This document shows positions 18,269 to 26,486 of a stretch of DNA of 64,000 nucleotides, piece by piece (the first letter of the stretch is position 1; each line of letters begins with the position of its first letter). The notes under the pieces were generated by a model. That model saw only the letters and a list, made by a program, of their open reading frames with translations, was not told the origin of the DNA and searched no databases. The position numbers and the translations under genes were made by a program. Location of the stretch: the NCBI RefSeq assembly GCF_900635955.1, contig NZ_LR134201.1, forward strand, positions 3,100,001-3,164,000. Direction: 5' to 3'. Source of the stretch: Cedecea lapagei (GTDB taxonomy: Bacteria; Pseudomonadota; Gammaproteobacteria; Enterobacterales; Enterobacteriaceae).

Positions 18269-19095
18269 CCCTGGCCGTACTTCTCCAGCAGCGCCTCGGC
18301 TATCGCCTGGCTTTCAGCATCAGCCTCGCCGCTGTAGTTGGCCGGGCGGAAGTGCATCTGGAAGGCGGCAATCACCCTTTTCTGCTGCGCATCGGTCATC
18401 CCCGGCAGCACTTCATAGCCATAGCGGGAAAGCACATCCAGTAACTCTGTTTTGTCTACAGGCTGATGAGGGCTGCGTCCGTTTAGGTAAAACGCCACTC
18501 TCGCAGCATCTGGCCAGGCGCCAATCCCTTTTTCCGCAAACTGCTTCCAGGGGAACAGCGGGCCAGGATCAACCTTACGCTGGGGGGCAATGTCTCCATG
18601 AGCCACCACGTTTTGCGGCGCGATGTTATAGCGGGCAATAATCTGCTTCGCCAGGTCTTCAAGCACCGCAATCTGTGGCTGGCTGAACGGATAGAAGCGT
18701 TGAACATCCCCTATTAGCGTATAGCCCTTATTTTCCAGCTCAATGCCCACGGACGTGTCGTTAATCCGCGTGGCGCCTCGCCAGAAGCTGACGCCCGCAT
18801 GCCAGGCCAGCTGCTCTTCCGGCACGAGCTGCCAGACAACGGGCTTCCCGCCAGAGAGCGGCGGGTTAGCAGGAATCAGATAGTGAGCGCTGACGTTACG
18901 GTCAGTCAGCGTGGAAAGCGAAGTGGAAAAGTCATCCGCGGTGTAATGAATCACCAGGATTTTAACCCGCGGATAAGCGGCCTGCGCCTGGTGCCTGGTA
19001 TCTACTTTATAGCTGCCGCGATCGACAATCCCTTGCTGGCTGGCGCAGCCGACAAGCCATAGCGCCAGAATAAAAGTCAGAATCCTTGCTTTCAT
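18265..19095 (-). CDS. amiD: N-acetylmuramoyl-L-alanine amidase AmiD (lipoprotein)
   Basis: AmiD (276 aa) is an outer-membrane-anchored zinc amidase that cleaves the MurNAc/anhydroMurNAc to L-Ala bond and recycles muropeptides. The lipoprotein signal ends at the lipobox LVGC (Cys17). Zinc ligands by family comparison are H50 (VIHYTADD), H166 (VAHGDIAP) and D176 (KVDPGPLFPW). A C-terminal PGRP-associated helical domain follows (about 200-276). It starts inside the end of ybjQ (ATGA overlap), so the two are co-translated. Confidence 0.95.
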   Translation of the reverse strand: MKARILTFILALWLVGCASQQGIVDRGSYKVDTRHQAQAAYPRVKILVIHYTADDFSTSLSTLTDRNVSAHYLIPANPPLSGGKPVVWQLVPEEQLAWHAGVSFWRGATRINDTSVGIELENKGYTLIGDVQRFYPFSQPQIAVLEDLAKQIIARYNIAPQNVVAHGDIAPQRKVDPGPLFPWKQFAEKGIGAWPDAARVAFYLNGRSPHQPVDKTELLDVLSRYGYEVLPGMTDAQQKRVIAAFQMHFRPANYSGEADAESQAIAEALLEKYGQG

Positions 19096-19418
19096 TTTCG
19101 CGTTTTCACCGCCGTGCCGCTGACGCAGACCATCAGCATGCTGCCATCCTTGCCCACGGTTTCATAGTCGATATCAATCCCGACGACAGCGTTAGCGCCG
19201 AGGCTTTCGGCCTGCTCCTGAATTTCGCGAAACGCGATATCTCTCGCTTTGCGTAACTCTTTTTCATAGGCCCCGGAGCGACCGCCGACGATATCGCGAA
19301 CCCCGGCGAAAAAATCACGGAAAATATTGGCGCCCAGGATAGCCTCCCCGGTCACTACGCCGCAGTATTCAGTAATGGTGTGGCCTTCCAGGCCAGGCGT
19401 CGTTGTAAACTGCATCAC
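19092..19418 (-). CDS. ybjQ: Heavy-metal-binding-like protein YbjQ (UPF0145)
   Basis: A 108-residue member of the YbjQ/UPF0145 family that forms pentamers in crystal structures; function unknown. Conserved blocks are GVVTGEAILGANIFRDFFAG (about 20-39) and ANAVVGIDIDYETVG (about 74-88). It is the first gene of a ybjQ-amiD unit and divergent from ybjP. Confidence 0.93.
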   Translation of the reverse strand: MMQFTTTPGLEGHTITEYCGVVTGEAILGANIFRDFFAGVRDIVGGRSGAYEKELRKARDIAFREIQEQAESLGANAVVGIDIDYETVGKDGSMLMVCVSGTAVKTRK

Positions 19419-19523
19419 GTTCTCCTCTCTTTGCCATCAACATGTTAGCCCGGCAATCGCCACGCGATTTTGAGCCAATACGCTATGCTAAGGTAGTCCT
19501 CCTGAGAAAATAAGGAAATAAAA

Positions 19524-20048
19524 ATGCGCAGCTCAGCTTTGGCTCTTCTCCCCTGTGCGCTGGTTCTTTCAGCCTGTACTACCGTAACGCCAGCCTTTAA
19601 AGATATCGGAGTCCGCAGTGGCCCGTGTATCAGCGGCGGGCCGGACGATGTCGCCCAGCAGTTCTATGATTACCGTATCGCGCACAAAGGCGAGGGACTA
19701 AGTTCCGTTGCTGCGCTGCGCCCTTACCTTAGCGATTCCCTGTTCCAGCTGCTGCAAAAATCCAGCACATCACCAGCCGCGCAAAGCGCGTTTACCCGCA
19801 GCGACATCTTCTCCAGCCAGTCCGAAGGGCCGGATAAAGCCAGCGTTACTTCGGCGTCCACGATCCCTGACACCGACGCGCGTAATATCCCGCTACGCGT
19901 AGACCTTACTCGCGGCAGTCAGACCTGGAAAGATGAAGTGCTGATGGTGCGCGAGGGTCAGTGCTGGGCGGTAGATGATGTGCGTTACCTCGGGGCGGCG
20001 AGCCATGCGCCAACCGGCACCTTACGCCAGGCAATTGAAGGGAAATAG
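19524..20048 (+). CDS. ybjP: Lipoprotein YbjP (DUF3828)
   Basis: A 174-residue predicted lipoprotein: a short signal peptide with lipobox LSAC (Cys18) followed by CTTV. The soluble domain matches the DUF3828/NTF2-like YbjP family (VAQQFYDYRIAHKGEG, LRPYLSDSLFQLL, CWAVDDVRYLG). No function is known. It precedes the art operon and is followed by a hairpin at 20091-20118. Confidence 0.9.
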   Translation: MRSSALALLPCALVLSACTTVTPAFKDIGVRSGPCISGGPDDVAQQFYDYRIAHKGEGLSSVAALRPYLSDSLFQLLQKSSTSPAAQSAFTRSDIFSSQSEGPDKASVTSASTIPDTDARNIPLRVDLTRGSQTWKDEVLMVREGQCWAVDDVRYLGAASHAPTGTLRQAIEGK

Positions 20049-20090
20049 CGGCAATTCAGGCTTACGCCATGCGGGTGGAAAAAACGTTAT

Positions 20091-20132
20091 CCCTGTAAAT
20101 AGTCTGGCATTTACAGGGAAGGCGGTTTTTTA
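20091..20132 (+). terminator. ybjP terminator
   Basis: CCCTGTAAAT and ATTTACAGGG form a perfect 10-bp stem with an 8-base loop, followed nearby by a T6 run (20126-20131). Confidence 0.7.
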
Positions 20133-20275
20133 TACTTAGTCACCACCCGCCTCGCTATTTTGTGCTAAGTTTAAGCTATTAAAACCGTCATTTATAAGTT
20201 TTAACGCACAAAGATTGCATAACTATTCTGTTAAAGGTACCCTTTGCGGCCTCAATTGCTATTCAACTTCAGCGC

Positions 20276-21005
20276 ATGAGTATTTCAACTAGACAGCATT
20301 AATTGCTTTTACGGTGCCCATCAGGCGCTGTTCGACATCACATTAAATTGCCCGCAGGGCGAGACGCTGGTGTTGCTGGGCCCGAGCGGCGCCGGCAAGA
20401 GCTCTCTGCTGCGCGTCCTTAACCTGCTTGAGATGCCGCGCTCCGGCACGCTGAGCATTGCGGGTAACGCTTTCGACTTTTCCAAAGCACCTGGCGATAA
20501 AGCAATTCGCGATCTGCGCCAGAATGTCGGCATGGTCTTCCAGCAATACAATCTGTGGCCGCACCTCACCGTGCTGCAAAACCTGATTGAAGCGCCGTGC
20601 CGCGTGCTTGGGCTAAGCAAAGATAAAGCGCGTGAACGCGCCGACAAACTGCTTGAGCGCCTGCGCCTGAAGCCCTATATGGACCGCTATCCGCTGCACC
20701 TTTCCGGCGGCCAGCAGCAGCGAGTCGCGATTGCCCGCGCCCTGATGATGGAGCCGCAGGTTCTGCTGTTTGATGAGCCAACAGCCGCTCTTGACCCGGA
20801 AATTACCGCGCAGATCGTCAGCATTATCCGCGAGCTGGCGGAAACCAACATTACTCAGGTCATCGTGACCCATGAAGTCGAAGTGGCGCGTAAAACCGCC
20901 AGCCGCGTGGTGTATATGGAAAACGGCCACATCATCGAACAGGGTGATGCCAGCTGCTTTGCTAACCCGCAAACCGATGCGTTTAAATTCTATCTCTCTC
21001 ACTGA
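20276..21005 (+). pseudogene. artP: Arginine ABC transporter ATP-binding protein ArtP, frameshift at codon 4
   Basis: ArtP is the cytoplasmic ATPase for ArtQM. The expected start ATG AGT ATT is at 20276, but an extra T in the T run at 20283-20285 shifts the frame; reading resumes in the correct frame at CAA CTA GAC AGC ATT AAT TGC and continues uninterrupted to 21005. The rest of the protein is intact: Walker A GPSGAGKSS, Q-loop FQQYNLWPHL, signature LSGGQQQR, Walker B VLLFDEPTAALDP, switch His in VTHEVEV. No good alternative start precedes the Walker A (first GTG is at 20370, which would remove the first beta strands). Either a real lesion that would impair arginine uptake or a one-base sequencing error; the excellent preservation of the rest favours the latter or a very recent event. 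Confidence 0.85.
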
Positions 21006-21025
21006 TGTTGAACGGGAAAACGACA

Positions 21026-21757
21026 ATGAAAAAAGTTTTGCTGGCCACTCTTTTAGCCACTCTGAGCCTTTCTGCTACCGCCGCACAGACTATCCGTTTT
21101 GCTACCGAAGCCTCTTACCCTCCGTTTGAATCTATCGACGCCAACAACAAGATCGTCGGCTTTGACGTTGACCTGGCTAACGCCCTGTGCAAACAGATCG
21201 ACGCCACCTGTACCTTCACCAACCAGGCGTTCGACAGCCTGATCCCAAGCCTGAAGTTCCGCCGTATTGACGCGGTGATGGCGGGGATGGACATCACCCC
21301 TGAGCGTGAAAAGCAGGTTCTGTTCACCAAACCTTACTACGATAACTCCGCGCTGTTCGTGGGCGTAAAAGGTAAGTATGCCGATATTGCGGCGCTGAAG
21401 GGCAAGAAAGTCGGTATTCAGAACGGCACCACCCACCAGAAATACATTACCGACAAGCACCCGGAAATCACCACCGTGCCTTACGACAGCTACCAGAACG
21501 CCAAACTGGATCTGCAGAATGGCCGTATTGATGCGGTCTTCGGCGACACGGCTGTGGTGACCGAATGGTTGAAAGCCAACCCGGAACTGGTTGCCGTTGG
21601 CGACAAAGTGACCGACAAAGATTACTTCGGCACCGGCCTCGGCATCGCCCTGCGCCAGGGCAACACTGACCTGCAGAGCAAATTCAACGCCGCGCTGGAT
21701 AAAGTGAAACAAGATGGCACCTACAAAGCCATCTACGACAAATGGTTCCAGAAGTAA
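21026..21757 (+). CDS. artI: Arginine/periplasmic binding protein ArtI
   Basis: ArtI (243 aa) is a periplasmic solute-binding protein of the art system. The signal peptide MKKVLLATLLATLSLSATAA precedes QTIRFATEASYPPFE. The family signature GFDVDLANALCKQ and TPERE are present. I use the ATG at 21026, which gives the family length; an upstream start would overlap the artP stop. It is 61 percent or so similar by eye to ArtJ further downstream, the two being typical paralogues with different affinity. It is followed by artQ after 8 bases. Confidence 0.95.
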   Translation: MKKVLLATLLATLSLSATAAQTIRFATEASYPPFESIDANNKIVGFDVDLANALCKQIDATCTFTNQAFDSLIPSLKFRRIDAVMAGMDITPEREKQVLFTKPYYDNSALFVGVKGKYADIAALKGKKVGIQNGTTHQKYITDKHPEITTVPYDSYQNAKLDLQNGRIDAVFGDTAVVTEWLKANPELVAVGDKVTDKDYFGTGLGIALRQGNTDLQSKFNAALDKVKQDGTYKAIYDKWFQK

Positions 21758-21765
21758 TCGACTCG

Positions 21766-22482
21766 ATGAACGAATTGTTTCCATTAGCAAGCGCCGCCGG
21801 GATGACCGTCGGCCTTGCCGTTTGTGCCCTGATAGTCGGCCTTGTGCTGGCGATGATCTTTGCCGTCTGGGAGTCCGCCAAATGGCGCCCGGTGGCCTGG
21901 GTTGGCTCAGGGCTGGTCACGCTTTTCCGTGGCCTGCCTGAAATTCTGGTGGTGCTGTTTATCTACTTCGGCTCCTCCCAGCTGCTGCTGATACTCTCTG
22001 ACGGCTTTACTCTCAACCTCGGTTTTGCCGCAATCCCGGTCAAAATGGAGATTGAAAACTTCGACGTCAGCCCGTTCCTCTGCGGCGTGATAGCCCTCTC
22101 CCTGCTCTATTCCGCCTACGCTTCGCAGACGCTGCGCGGCGCGCTTAAAGCGGTGCCGACTGGGCAGTGGGAATCTGGCCAGGCGCTGGGTTTATCCAAA
22201 ACTGCGATTTTCTTCCGGCTGGTGATGCCGCAAATGTGGCGCCACGCGCTGCCGGGTCTGGGTAACCAGTGGCTGGTACTGCTGAAAGACACCGCGCTGG
22301 TGTCGCTCATCAGCGTGAATGACCTGATGCTGCAGACCAAAAGTATCGCCACCCGCACCCAAGAGCCGTTCACCTGGTATGTGATTGCCGCGGCGATTTA
22401 CCTGGTAATCACCCTGCTGAGCCAGTACATCCTGAAACGTATCGACCTGCGCGCCACGCGCTTTGAACGGAGGCCTGACTGA
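21766..22482 (+). CDS. artQ: Arginine ABC transporter permease ArtQ
   Basis: ArtQ (238 aa) is one of the two inner-membrane permeases of the arginine importer. It has about five helices and the cytoplasmic EAA loop (GQWESGQALGLSKTAIFFRLVMPQ, about 138-161) that contacts ArtP. The ATG at 21766 matches the family start MNE-FPLASAAGMTVGLA. Its stop codon overlaps the artM ATG by one base. Confidence 0.95.
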   Translation: MNELFPLASAAGMTVGLAVCALIVGLVLAMIFAVWESAKWRPVAWVGSGLVTLFRGLPEILVVLFIYFGSSQLLLILSDGFTLNLGFAAIPVKMEIENFDVSPFLCGVIALSLLYSAYASQTLRGALKAVPTGQWESGQALGLSKTAIFFRLVMPQMWRHALPGLGNQWLVLLKDTALVSLISVNDLMLQTKSIATRTQEPFTWYVIAAAIYLVITLLSQYILKRIDLRATRFERRPD

Positions 22483-23150
22483 TGCTCGAGTACTTACCGG
22501 AGCTGATGAAAGGTCTGCACACCAGCCTGACGCTTACCGCCGCCTCTATTGCCGTGGCGCTGGTACTGTCGCTGCTGTTCACCATCGTTCTGACGCTGAA
22601 AACGCCCGTGCTGGTCTACGTTGTCCGCGCCTACATTACGCTGTTCACCGGTACGCCGCTGCTGGTGCAAATCTTCCTGATTTACTACGGCCCGGGGCAG
22701 TTCCCGTCGCTCCAGCACTATCCGGTGCTGTGGCATCTGCTTTCCGAACCGTGGCTGTGCGCGTTGATTGCGCTGTCGCTTAACAGCGCGGCATACACCA
22801 CGCAGCTGTTTTACGGGGCCATCAGAGCCATTCCGGAAGGCCAGTGGCAGTCCTGTAGCGCGCTAGGGATGAGCAAGAAAGACACGCTGGCGATTTTGCT
22901 GCCTTACGCCTTCAAGCGGGCGCTCTCTTCCTATTCAAACGAAGTGGTGCTGGTGTTTAAGAGTACCTCACTGGCCTACACCATTACGCTGATGGAAGTG
23001 ATGGGCTACGGACAACTGTTGTACGGGCGCACCTATGATGTGGCGGTCTTTGGCGCAGCCGGGCTGGTCTACCTCATCGTCAACGGGCTTCTCACGCTGC
23101 TGATGCGTTTTATCGAACGCCGGGCGCTGGCCTTCGAGCGTCGAAGCTAG
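22482..23150 (+). CDS. artM: Arginine ABC transporter permease ArtM
   Basis: ArtM (222 aa) is the partner permease of ArtQ. The EAA loop is EGQWQSCSALGMSKKDTLAILLPYA (about 121-145), and five membrane segments are apparent. It ends the artPIQM operon and is followed by a strong terminator at 23167-23190. Confidence 0.95.
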   Translation: MLEYLPELMKGLHTSLTLTAASIAVALVLSLLFTIVLTLKTPVLVYVVRAYITLFTGTPLLVQIFLIYYGPGQFPSLQHYPVLWHLLSEPWLCALIALSLNSAAYTTQLFYGAIRAIPEGQWQSCSALGMSKKDTLAILLPYAFKRALSSYSNEVVLVFKSTSLAYTITLMEVMGYGQLLYGRTYDVAVFGAAGLVYLIVNGLLTLLMRFIERRALAFERRS

Positions 23151-23166
23151 AAACGCGGGCTTTTAA

Positions 23167-23190
23167 GGCGGGGGAAACCCCGCTTTTTTT
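23167..23190 (+). terminator. artPIQM terminator
   Basis: A GC stem (GCGGGG with CCCCGC around a GAAA-type loop) is followed by T7. It isolates artJ transcription from the upstream operon. Confidence 0.85.
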
Positions 23191-23202
23191 ACGCCCCGAC
23201 AA

Positions 23203-23240
23203 ATATAAATATACATTTTTATTGAATATAAATTCACATT
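23203..23240 (+). promoter_or_regulatory. ArgR box(es) upstream of artJ
   Basis: TGAATATAAATTCA (23223-23236) is a perfect match to the ArgR core TGAAT-WWWW-ATTCA. The AT-rich stretch directly upstream (TATAAATATACATTTT) resembles a second, weaker box. ArgR repression of artJ is established in E. coli. Confidence 0.8.
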
Positions 23241-23307
23241 TTGGCATGGTTACCTGACGTCGGGAAACGGCGATTTAAAACAATACTGACAGACGGGAGC
23301 AACACGC

Positions 23308-24039
23308 ATGAAAAAGTTACTGTTAGCCGCAATCTTCGCTACAACCGCATTCGGCGCGGCCGCAGCGGATAAAATCAACTTCGGCTCTTCGGCAACCTAT
23401 CCCCCTTTTGAATCTCTGGACGCCAGCAATCAGATCGTCGGCTTCGATATCGATCTGGCAAAAGCATTATGCAAACAAATGCAGGCCGAATGTACCTTTA
23501 CCAACCACGCTTTCGACAGCCTGATTCCTTCGCTGAAATTCCGTAAATACGATGCGGTCATTTCAGGTATGGACATCACGCCGGAGCGCGCAAAACAGGT
23601 CGCCTTTACCAACCCCTACTACGCCAACTCGGCGGTGGTGATTGCCAAAAAAGGCCAGTTTACGTCGCTGGACGACCTCAAGGGCAAACGCATCGGGATG
23701 GAAAACGGCACCACGCACCAGAAATATCTGCAGGATAAACATCCTGAGATCAAAACCGTCTCTTATGACAGCTACCAGAACGCGATTATCGACCTGAAGA
23801 ATGGCCGTATTGATGGGGTCTTTGGCGATACCGCCGTGGTGAACGAATGGCTGAAAACCAACCCGCAGCTCGGCACCGTAGGCGAACACGTGACCGACGC
23901 GCAGTATTTTGGCACTGGCTTAGGCATTGCGGTTCGCCCGGACAACCAAGCGCTGCTGAAGAAGCTGAACGACGCGCTGGCGGCGATTAAAGCGGACGGG
24001 ACTTATCAGAAGCTTAGCAATCAGTGGTTCCCGCAGTAA
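23308..24039 (+). CDS. artJ: Arginine-binding periplasmic protein ArtJ
   Basis: ArtJ (243 aa) is the arginine-specific periplasmic receptor for ArtPQM. The signal peptide MKKLLLAAIFATTAFGAAA precedes DKINFGSSATYPPFES. Conserved binding-fold segments GFDIDLAKALCKQ, SGMDITPERA and NGTTHQKY are present. It is transcribed separately from artPIQM, with its own ArgR box. Confidence 0.95.
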   Translation: MKKLLLAAIFATTAFGAAAADKINFGSSATYPPFESLDASNQIVGFDIDLAKALCKQMQAECTFTNHAFDSLIPSLKFRKYDAVISGMDITPERAKQVAFTNPYYANSAVVIAKKGQFTSLDDLKGKRIGMENGTTHQKYLQDKHPEIKTVSYDSYQNAIIDLKNGRIDGVFGDTAVVNEWLKTNPQLGTVGEHVTDAQYFGTGLGIAVRPDNQALLKKLNDALAAIKADGTYQKLSNQWFPQ

Positions 24040-24752
24040 GTTTGTTCTCATCGCGATCCTCTGGGGAGTGAAAGTACAGCTATAGAGTCGTCACAAATAT
24101 CATCGATTATGAAGGATTAGCTAAAGTTCCGTTCACTTTGCGTCCTGTTTTATATGCAGCCCCCGCACCGGTGAACGTCTTAGGGGAGTCACCGTCACTC
24201 CCCTAAGAACCCGGACTCCCGGCGAAATAAATCGACCGCTGAAGCGGCAGACCTCCGTTTTATCTCCCAGTCCTGGGTCGCCTGAGATGCGTTCCCGACG
24301 CTCTCAGCCTCCGGCCGTTCCCGACGGCCGGACCCTGGCCAGTCGGAGAGAAAACGGAGGCGATTTAAGCCGGAACCGTGCCTCGCTTCAATCCCGCAGC
24401 CACACAGAACGTTCCAGTCGCTTCCGGTTCCACAGCCACACCCTTGTTCCCGGCTCTCATCGCCCCCGGCTATGACCCAACTCAGGCGGGGTTGAGCTGT
24501 CGGGAACAGCGAAAGAGAGCGATCGTCGGGAACGAATCGCGAACGACCCCGAATGTTTGGGTGATAGCCGGTGGGTTTACCGCTTCAGCGGCGATGAGCT
24601 TGCCGGGCGCCGGGGGTTGTCAGGGGGCATGGCGTAATGCCACCTGACACGTTCACTGTTTGCGGAAAGTGCAGAGATAACCATTCGGTAGGTGAACGGA
24701 AAACCACGGGCTAGCAGACACCTCCAGGAACAGGTCAAAGAAGGGTCAAACG
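24040..24752. other. Large gene-free artJ-rlmC interval
   Basis: The interval contains no gene with a ribosome-binding site or recognisable protein. The first ~85 bases and last ~50 bases are unremarkable; the middle (24127-24701) is the structured element described separately. artJ has no clear intrinsic terminator, so read-through into the element is possible. Confidence 0.7.
24127..24701. other. Multi-hairpin structured element, possible large non-coding RNA or palindromic mobile remnant
   Basis: Nested complementary segments run across 575 bases. Ends: TTCCGTTCAC (24127) with GTGAACGGAA (24692), and GTGAACGT (24171) with ACGTTCAC (24649). Side hairpins: 24179-24207 (11-bp perfect stem) and 24619-24648 (11 of 12 bp). 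Inner stem: CCGCTGAAGCGG (24236) with CCGCTTCAGCGG (24580). Left arm: 24252-24267 with 24345-24360 (15 of 16 bp), enclosing hairpins A (24282-24307) and B (24310-24332), both with loop TCCCG. Right arm: CCGGCTAT-g-ACCCAA (24466) with TTGGGT-g-ATAGCCGG (24557), then CGGGGT (24487) with ACCCCG (24546), enclosing hairpins C (24496-24510) and D (24519-24540), both with loop CGGGA. The two loop types are complementary. I know no family that matches. It may be a structured RNA with kissing loops or a non-autonomous palindromic element; strand is undecided. Confidence 0.7.
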
Positions 24753-25889
24753 TCAGGATGAAGGGCAACGCTCCAGCAGCGTCAGCACTTCGTAGTGGGA
24801 CGTGTGCGGGAACATATCAAACAGCTGGGTACGCACCACGCGGTAACCCGGCAGCATCTTAATATCCTTCGCCATGGTTTGCGCGTTGCAGCTCGAATAG
24901 ACGATAAAGGCCGGAGACATCTGCGCCAGATAGTCACATAGCGCTTTGCCAATACCGCGACGCGGCGGGTTCACCAGCACCAGCTGCGGGATATCCTGCT
25001 GGGCAACGGCAAACTGTGTAGAGTCCAGCGCCTGAAAGTGAAGATTGTGCAGGCCCAGCTTTTCCGCCGACTGCTTCGCGCTGGCGATCGCTTCCGGGGC
25101 GATTTCTATTCCGGTCAGCTTCATCTCAGGCGTGGCGCAGTGCAGCCCAAAACCGCCGACGCCGCAGAACAGATCCCACATATGCCTGACCGGCAGCTCG
25201 CGAACCCAGTCGCGTGCGGTGGCATACAGCCGGGAGGCAACCTGCGGATTGGTCTGGAAAAAGCTTTGAGGGCGAATAAACAGCGGCACGCCGTTGAAAA
25301 CCTCCTCAAGCGCACGCTGTTCGGTGAGCGGGATTTCCTGCTCGCCTTCCATAATGGCCATATGCACAGGCTGAATATTGGCCGAAATGACCTTAAGCTG
25401 CGGAAGCTGCTGCTGAAGCCACGGCAGCGCCGCTTTCAGCTGCTCCAGCTTGCTTTCGGAGCGCAGAACAAAACGCAGCATCATGCCGCCATCGGCCTGA
25501 CTTTCGGTCAGCAGCAGATACTTCAGCTCTCCACGCTTGCGGGCTACGCTATAAGGCGTTAATCCCGCGCGAGCAATAAACGGCTTCAGGACGGTAAAAA
25601 CAGGCTCAAACGAGGCGGGATAAAGCGGGCAGTCTGTTAAATCTTCGGGGGTGCCGTCACGGTGCAGCATTCCCAGCAGCGGTTTTTCCACGCTGCCGCT
25701 GACCACCATTTTGGCTTTATTGCGAAACGCCTGCTCAGGGCCGCTGACCGGCTTGCACCATTCGCCCACCGCAATGCCGTCCAGCAGCTGCCGGAGATCG
25801 GTCATTTTAGCGGAAAGCTGGTCTTCAACCGATTGTTCAATCCACTGGCAGGAACGGCAGCGGCCAGCATCATAGAGCGCGCATTGCAT
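24753..25889 (-). CDS. rlmC: 23S rRNA (uracil(747)-C(5))-methyltransferase RlmC
   Basis: RlmC (RumB; 378 aa) methylates U747 of 23S rRNA. The N-terminal [4Fe-4S] cysteines (C3, C11, C14 in MQCALYDAGRCRSCQW) and a further Cys near residue 92 are present. The SAM domain has DLFCGVGGFGLHCA, LVNPPRRGIG and the catalytic Cys in YSSCNAQTMAKD. It is the last gene of the potFGHI-ybjO-rlmC series. Confidence 0.96.
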   Translation of the reverse strand: MQCALYDAGRCRSCQWIEQSVEDQLSAKMTDLRQLLDGIAVGEWCKPVSGPEQAFRNKAKMVVSGSVEKPLLGMLHRDGTPEDLTDCPLYPASFEPVFTVLKPFIARAGLTPYSVARKRGELKYLLLTESQADGGMMLRFVLRSESKLEQLKAALPWLQQQLPQLKVISANIQPVHMAIMEGEQEIPLTEQRALEEVFNGVPLFIRPQSFFQTNPQVASRLYATARDWVRELPVRHMWDLFCGVGGFGLHCATPEMKLTGIEIAPEAIASAKQSAEKLGLHNLHFQALDSTQFAVAQQDIPQLVLVNPPRRGIGKALCDYLAQMSPAFIVYSSCNAQTMAKDIKMLPGYRVVRTQLFDMFPHTSHYEVLTLLERCPSS

Positions 25890-25937
25890 AGGTAAACCCT
25901 GAGAAAAAACGAGGGCGCAGATTGTAGCACTCTGCGC

Positions 25938-26411
25938 TTACTGAAGTCTGAAAAAAAGCCGGCTGCGGGCGGGCACAAAAAGCAGAAGCAGCACCAGGAT
26001 ATCGGGTAGCTTTTGGGTGAACAGCGAGCGGAAGATCTCATGCTTTGTGCCGCCGGCAATGCTGAACAATTCCGGATACCCCCAGCCAAGCGAGGCCAGA
26101 GACAAATAAGTTACCGAAATAACCTGAGTCAGCAGGAACACCCAGCGTCCCCAGTTGCGCCCTTTGATTATCACAAACGCGCAGCGTAATTCGGCAAAAA
26201 GCATCAGCAGGCTGCCTAGAAACACCAGCGTCAGGGGCCAGGTTTGTACGCTGCGATGCACAAAGTCCATCGCTCCGCTAATCCCGAGCATATTCAACAG
26301 CAGCAGCAAGTCGAGGCATCGGGTAGTGACGATGCCGATAGCCGCCACCATCACAAGCGTGGGGACGTTTAATTTTGCATGAATTGACCGCTGTTTCCTG
26401 ATAATTTCCAC
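25938..26411 (-). CDS. ybjO: Inner-membrane protein YbjO (DUF2593)
   Basis: A 157-residue integral membrane protein (E. coli YbjO 162 aa) of the DUF2593 family with four predicted helices; function unknown. Family segments LNVPTLVMVAAIGIVTTRCLDLL and FVIIKGRNWGRWVFL are present. It is located between potI and rlmC, 48 bases upstream of rlmC, probably in the same transcript. Confidence 0.9.
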   Translation of the reverse strand: MEIIRKQRSIHAKLNVPTLVMVAAIGIVTTRCLDLLLLLNMLGISGAMDFVHRSVQTWPLTLVFLGSLLMLFAELRCAFVIIKGRNWGRWVFLLTQVISVTYLSLASLGWGYPELFSIAGGTKHEIFRSLFTQKLPDILVLLLLFVPARSRLFFRLQ

Positions 26412-26486
26412 AACCTCGCGTTCCTTACGTCACGGTGCCGCGACAGGCGCGGCACCGGGGGCACATCATTGCAGATTTTAGGCGTT

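Noticed and set aside
24378..24647. An 89-codon frame inside the structured artJ-rlmC element
   Set aside because: No ribosome-binding site, composition biased by the inverted repeats, and the hairpin structure explains the sequence better.
24127..24701. ERIC or REP/BIME identity for the structured element
   Set aside because: The sequence does not contain the ERIC core or the REP palindrome consensus, and it is much longer and more branched than either.
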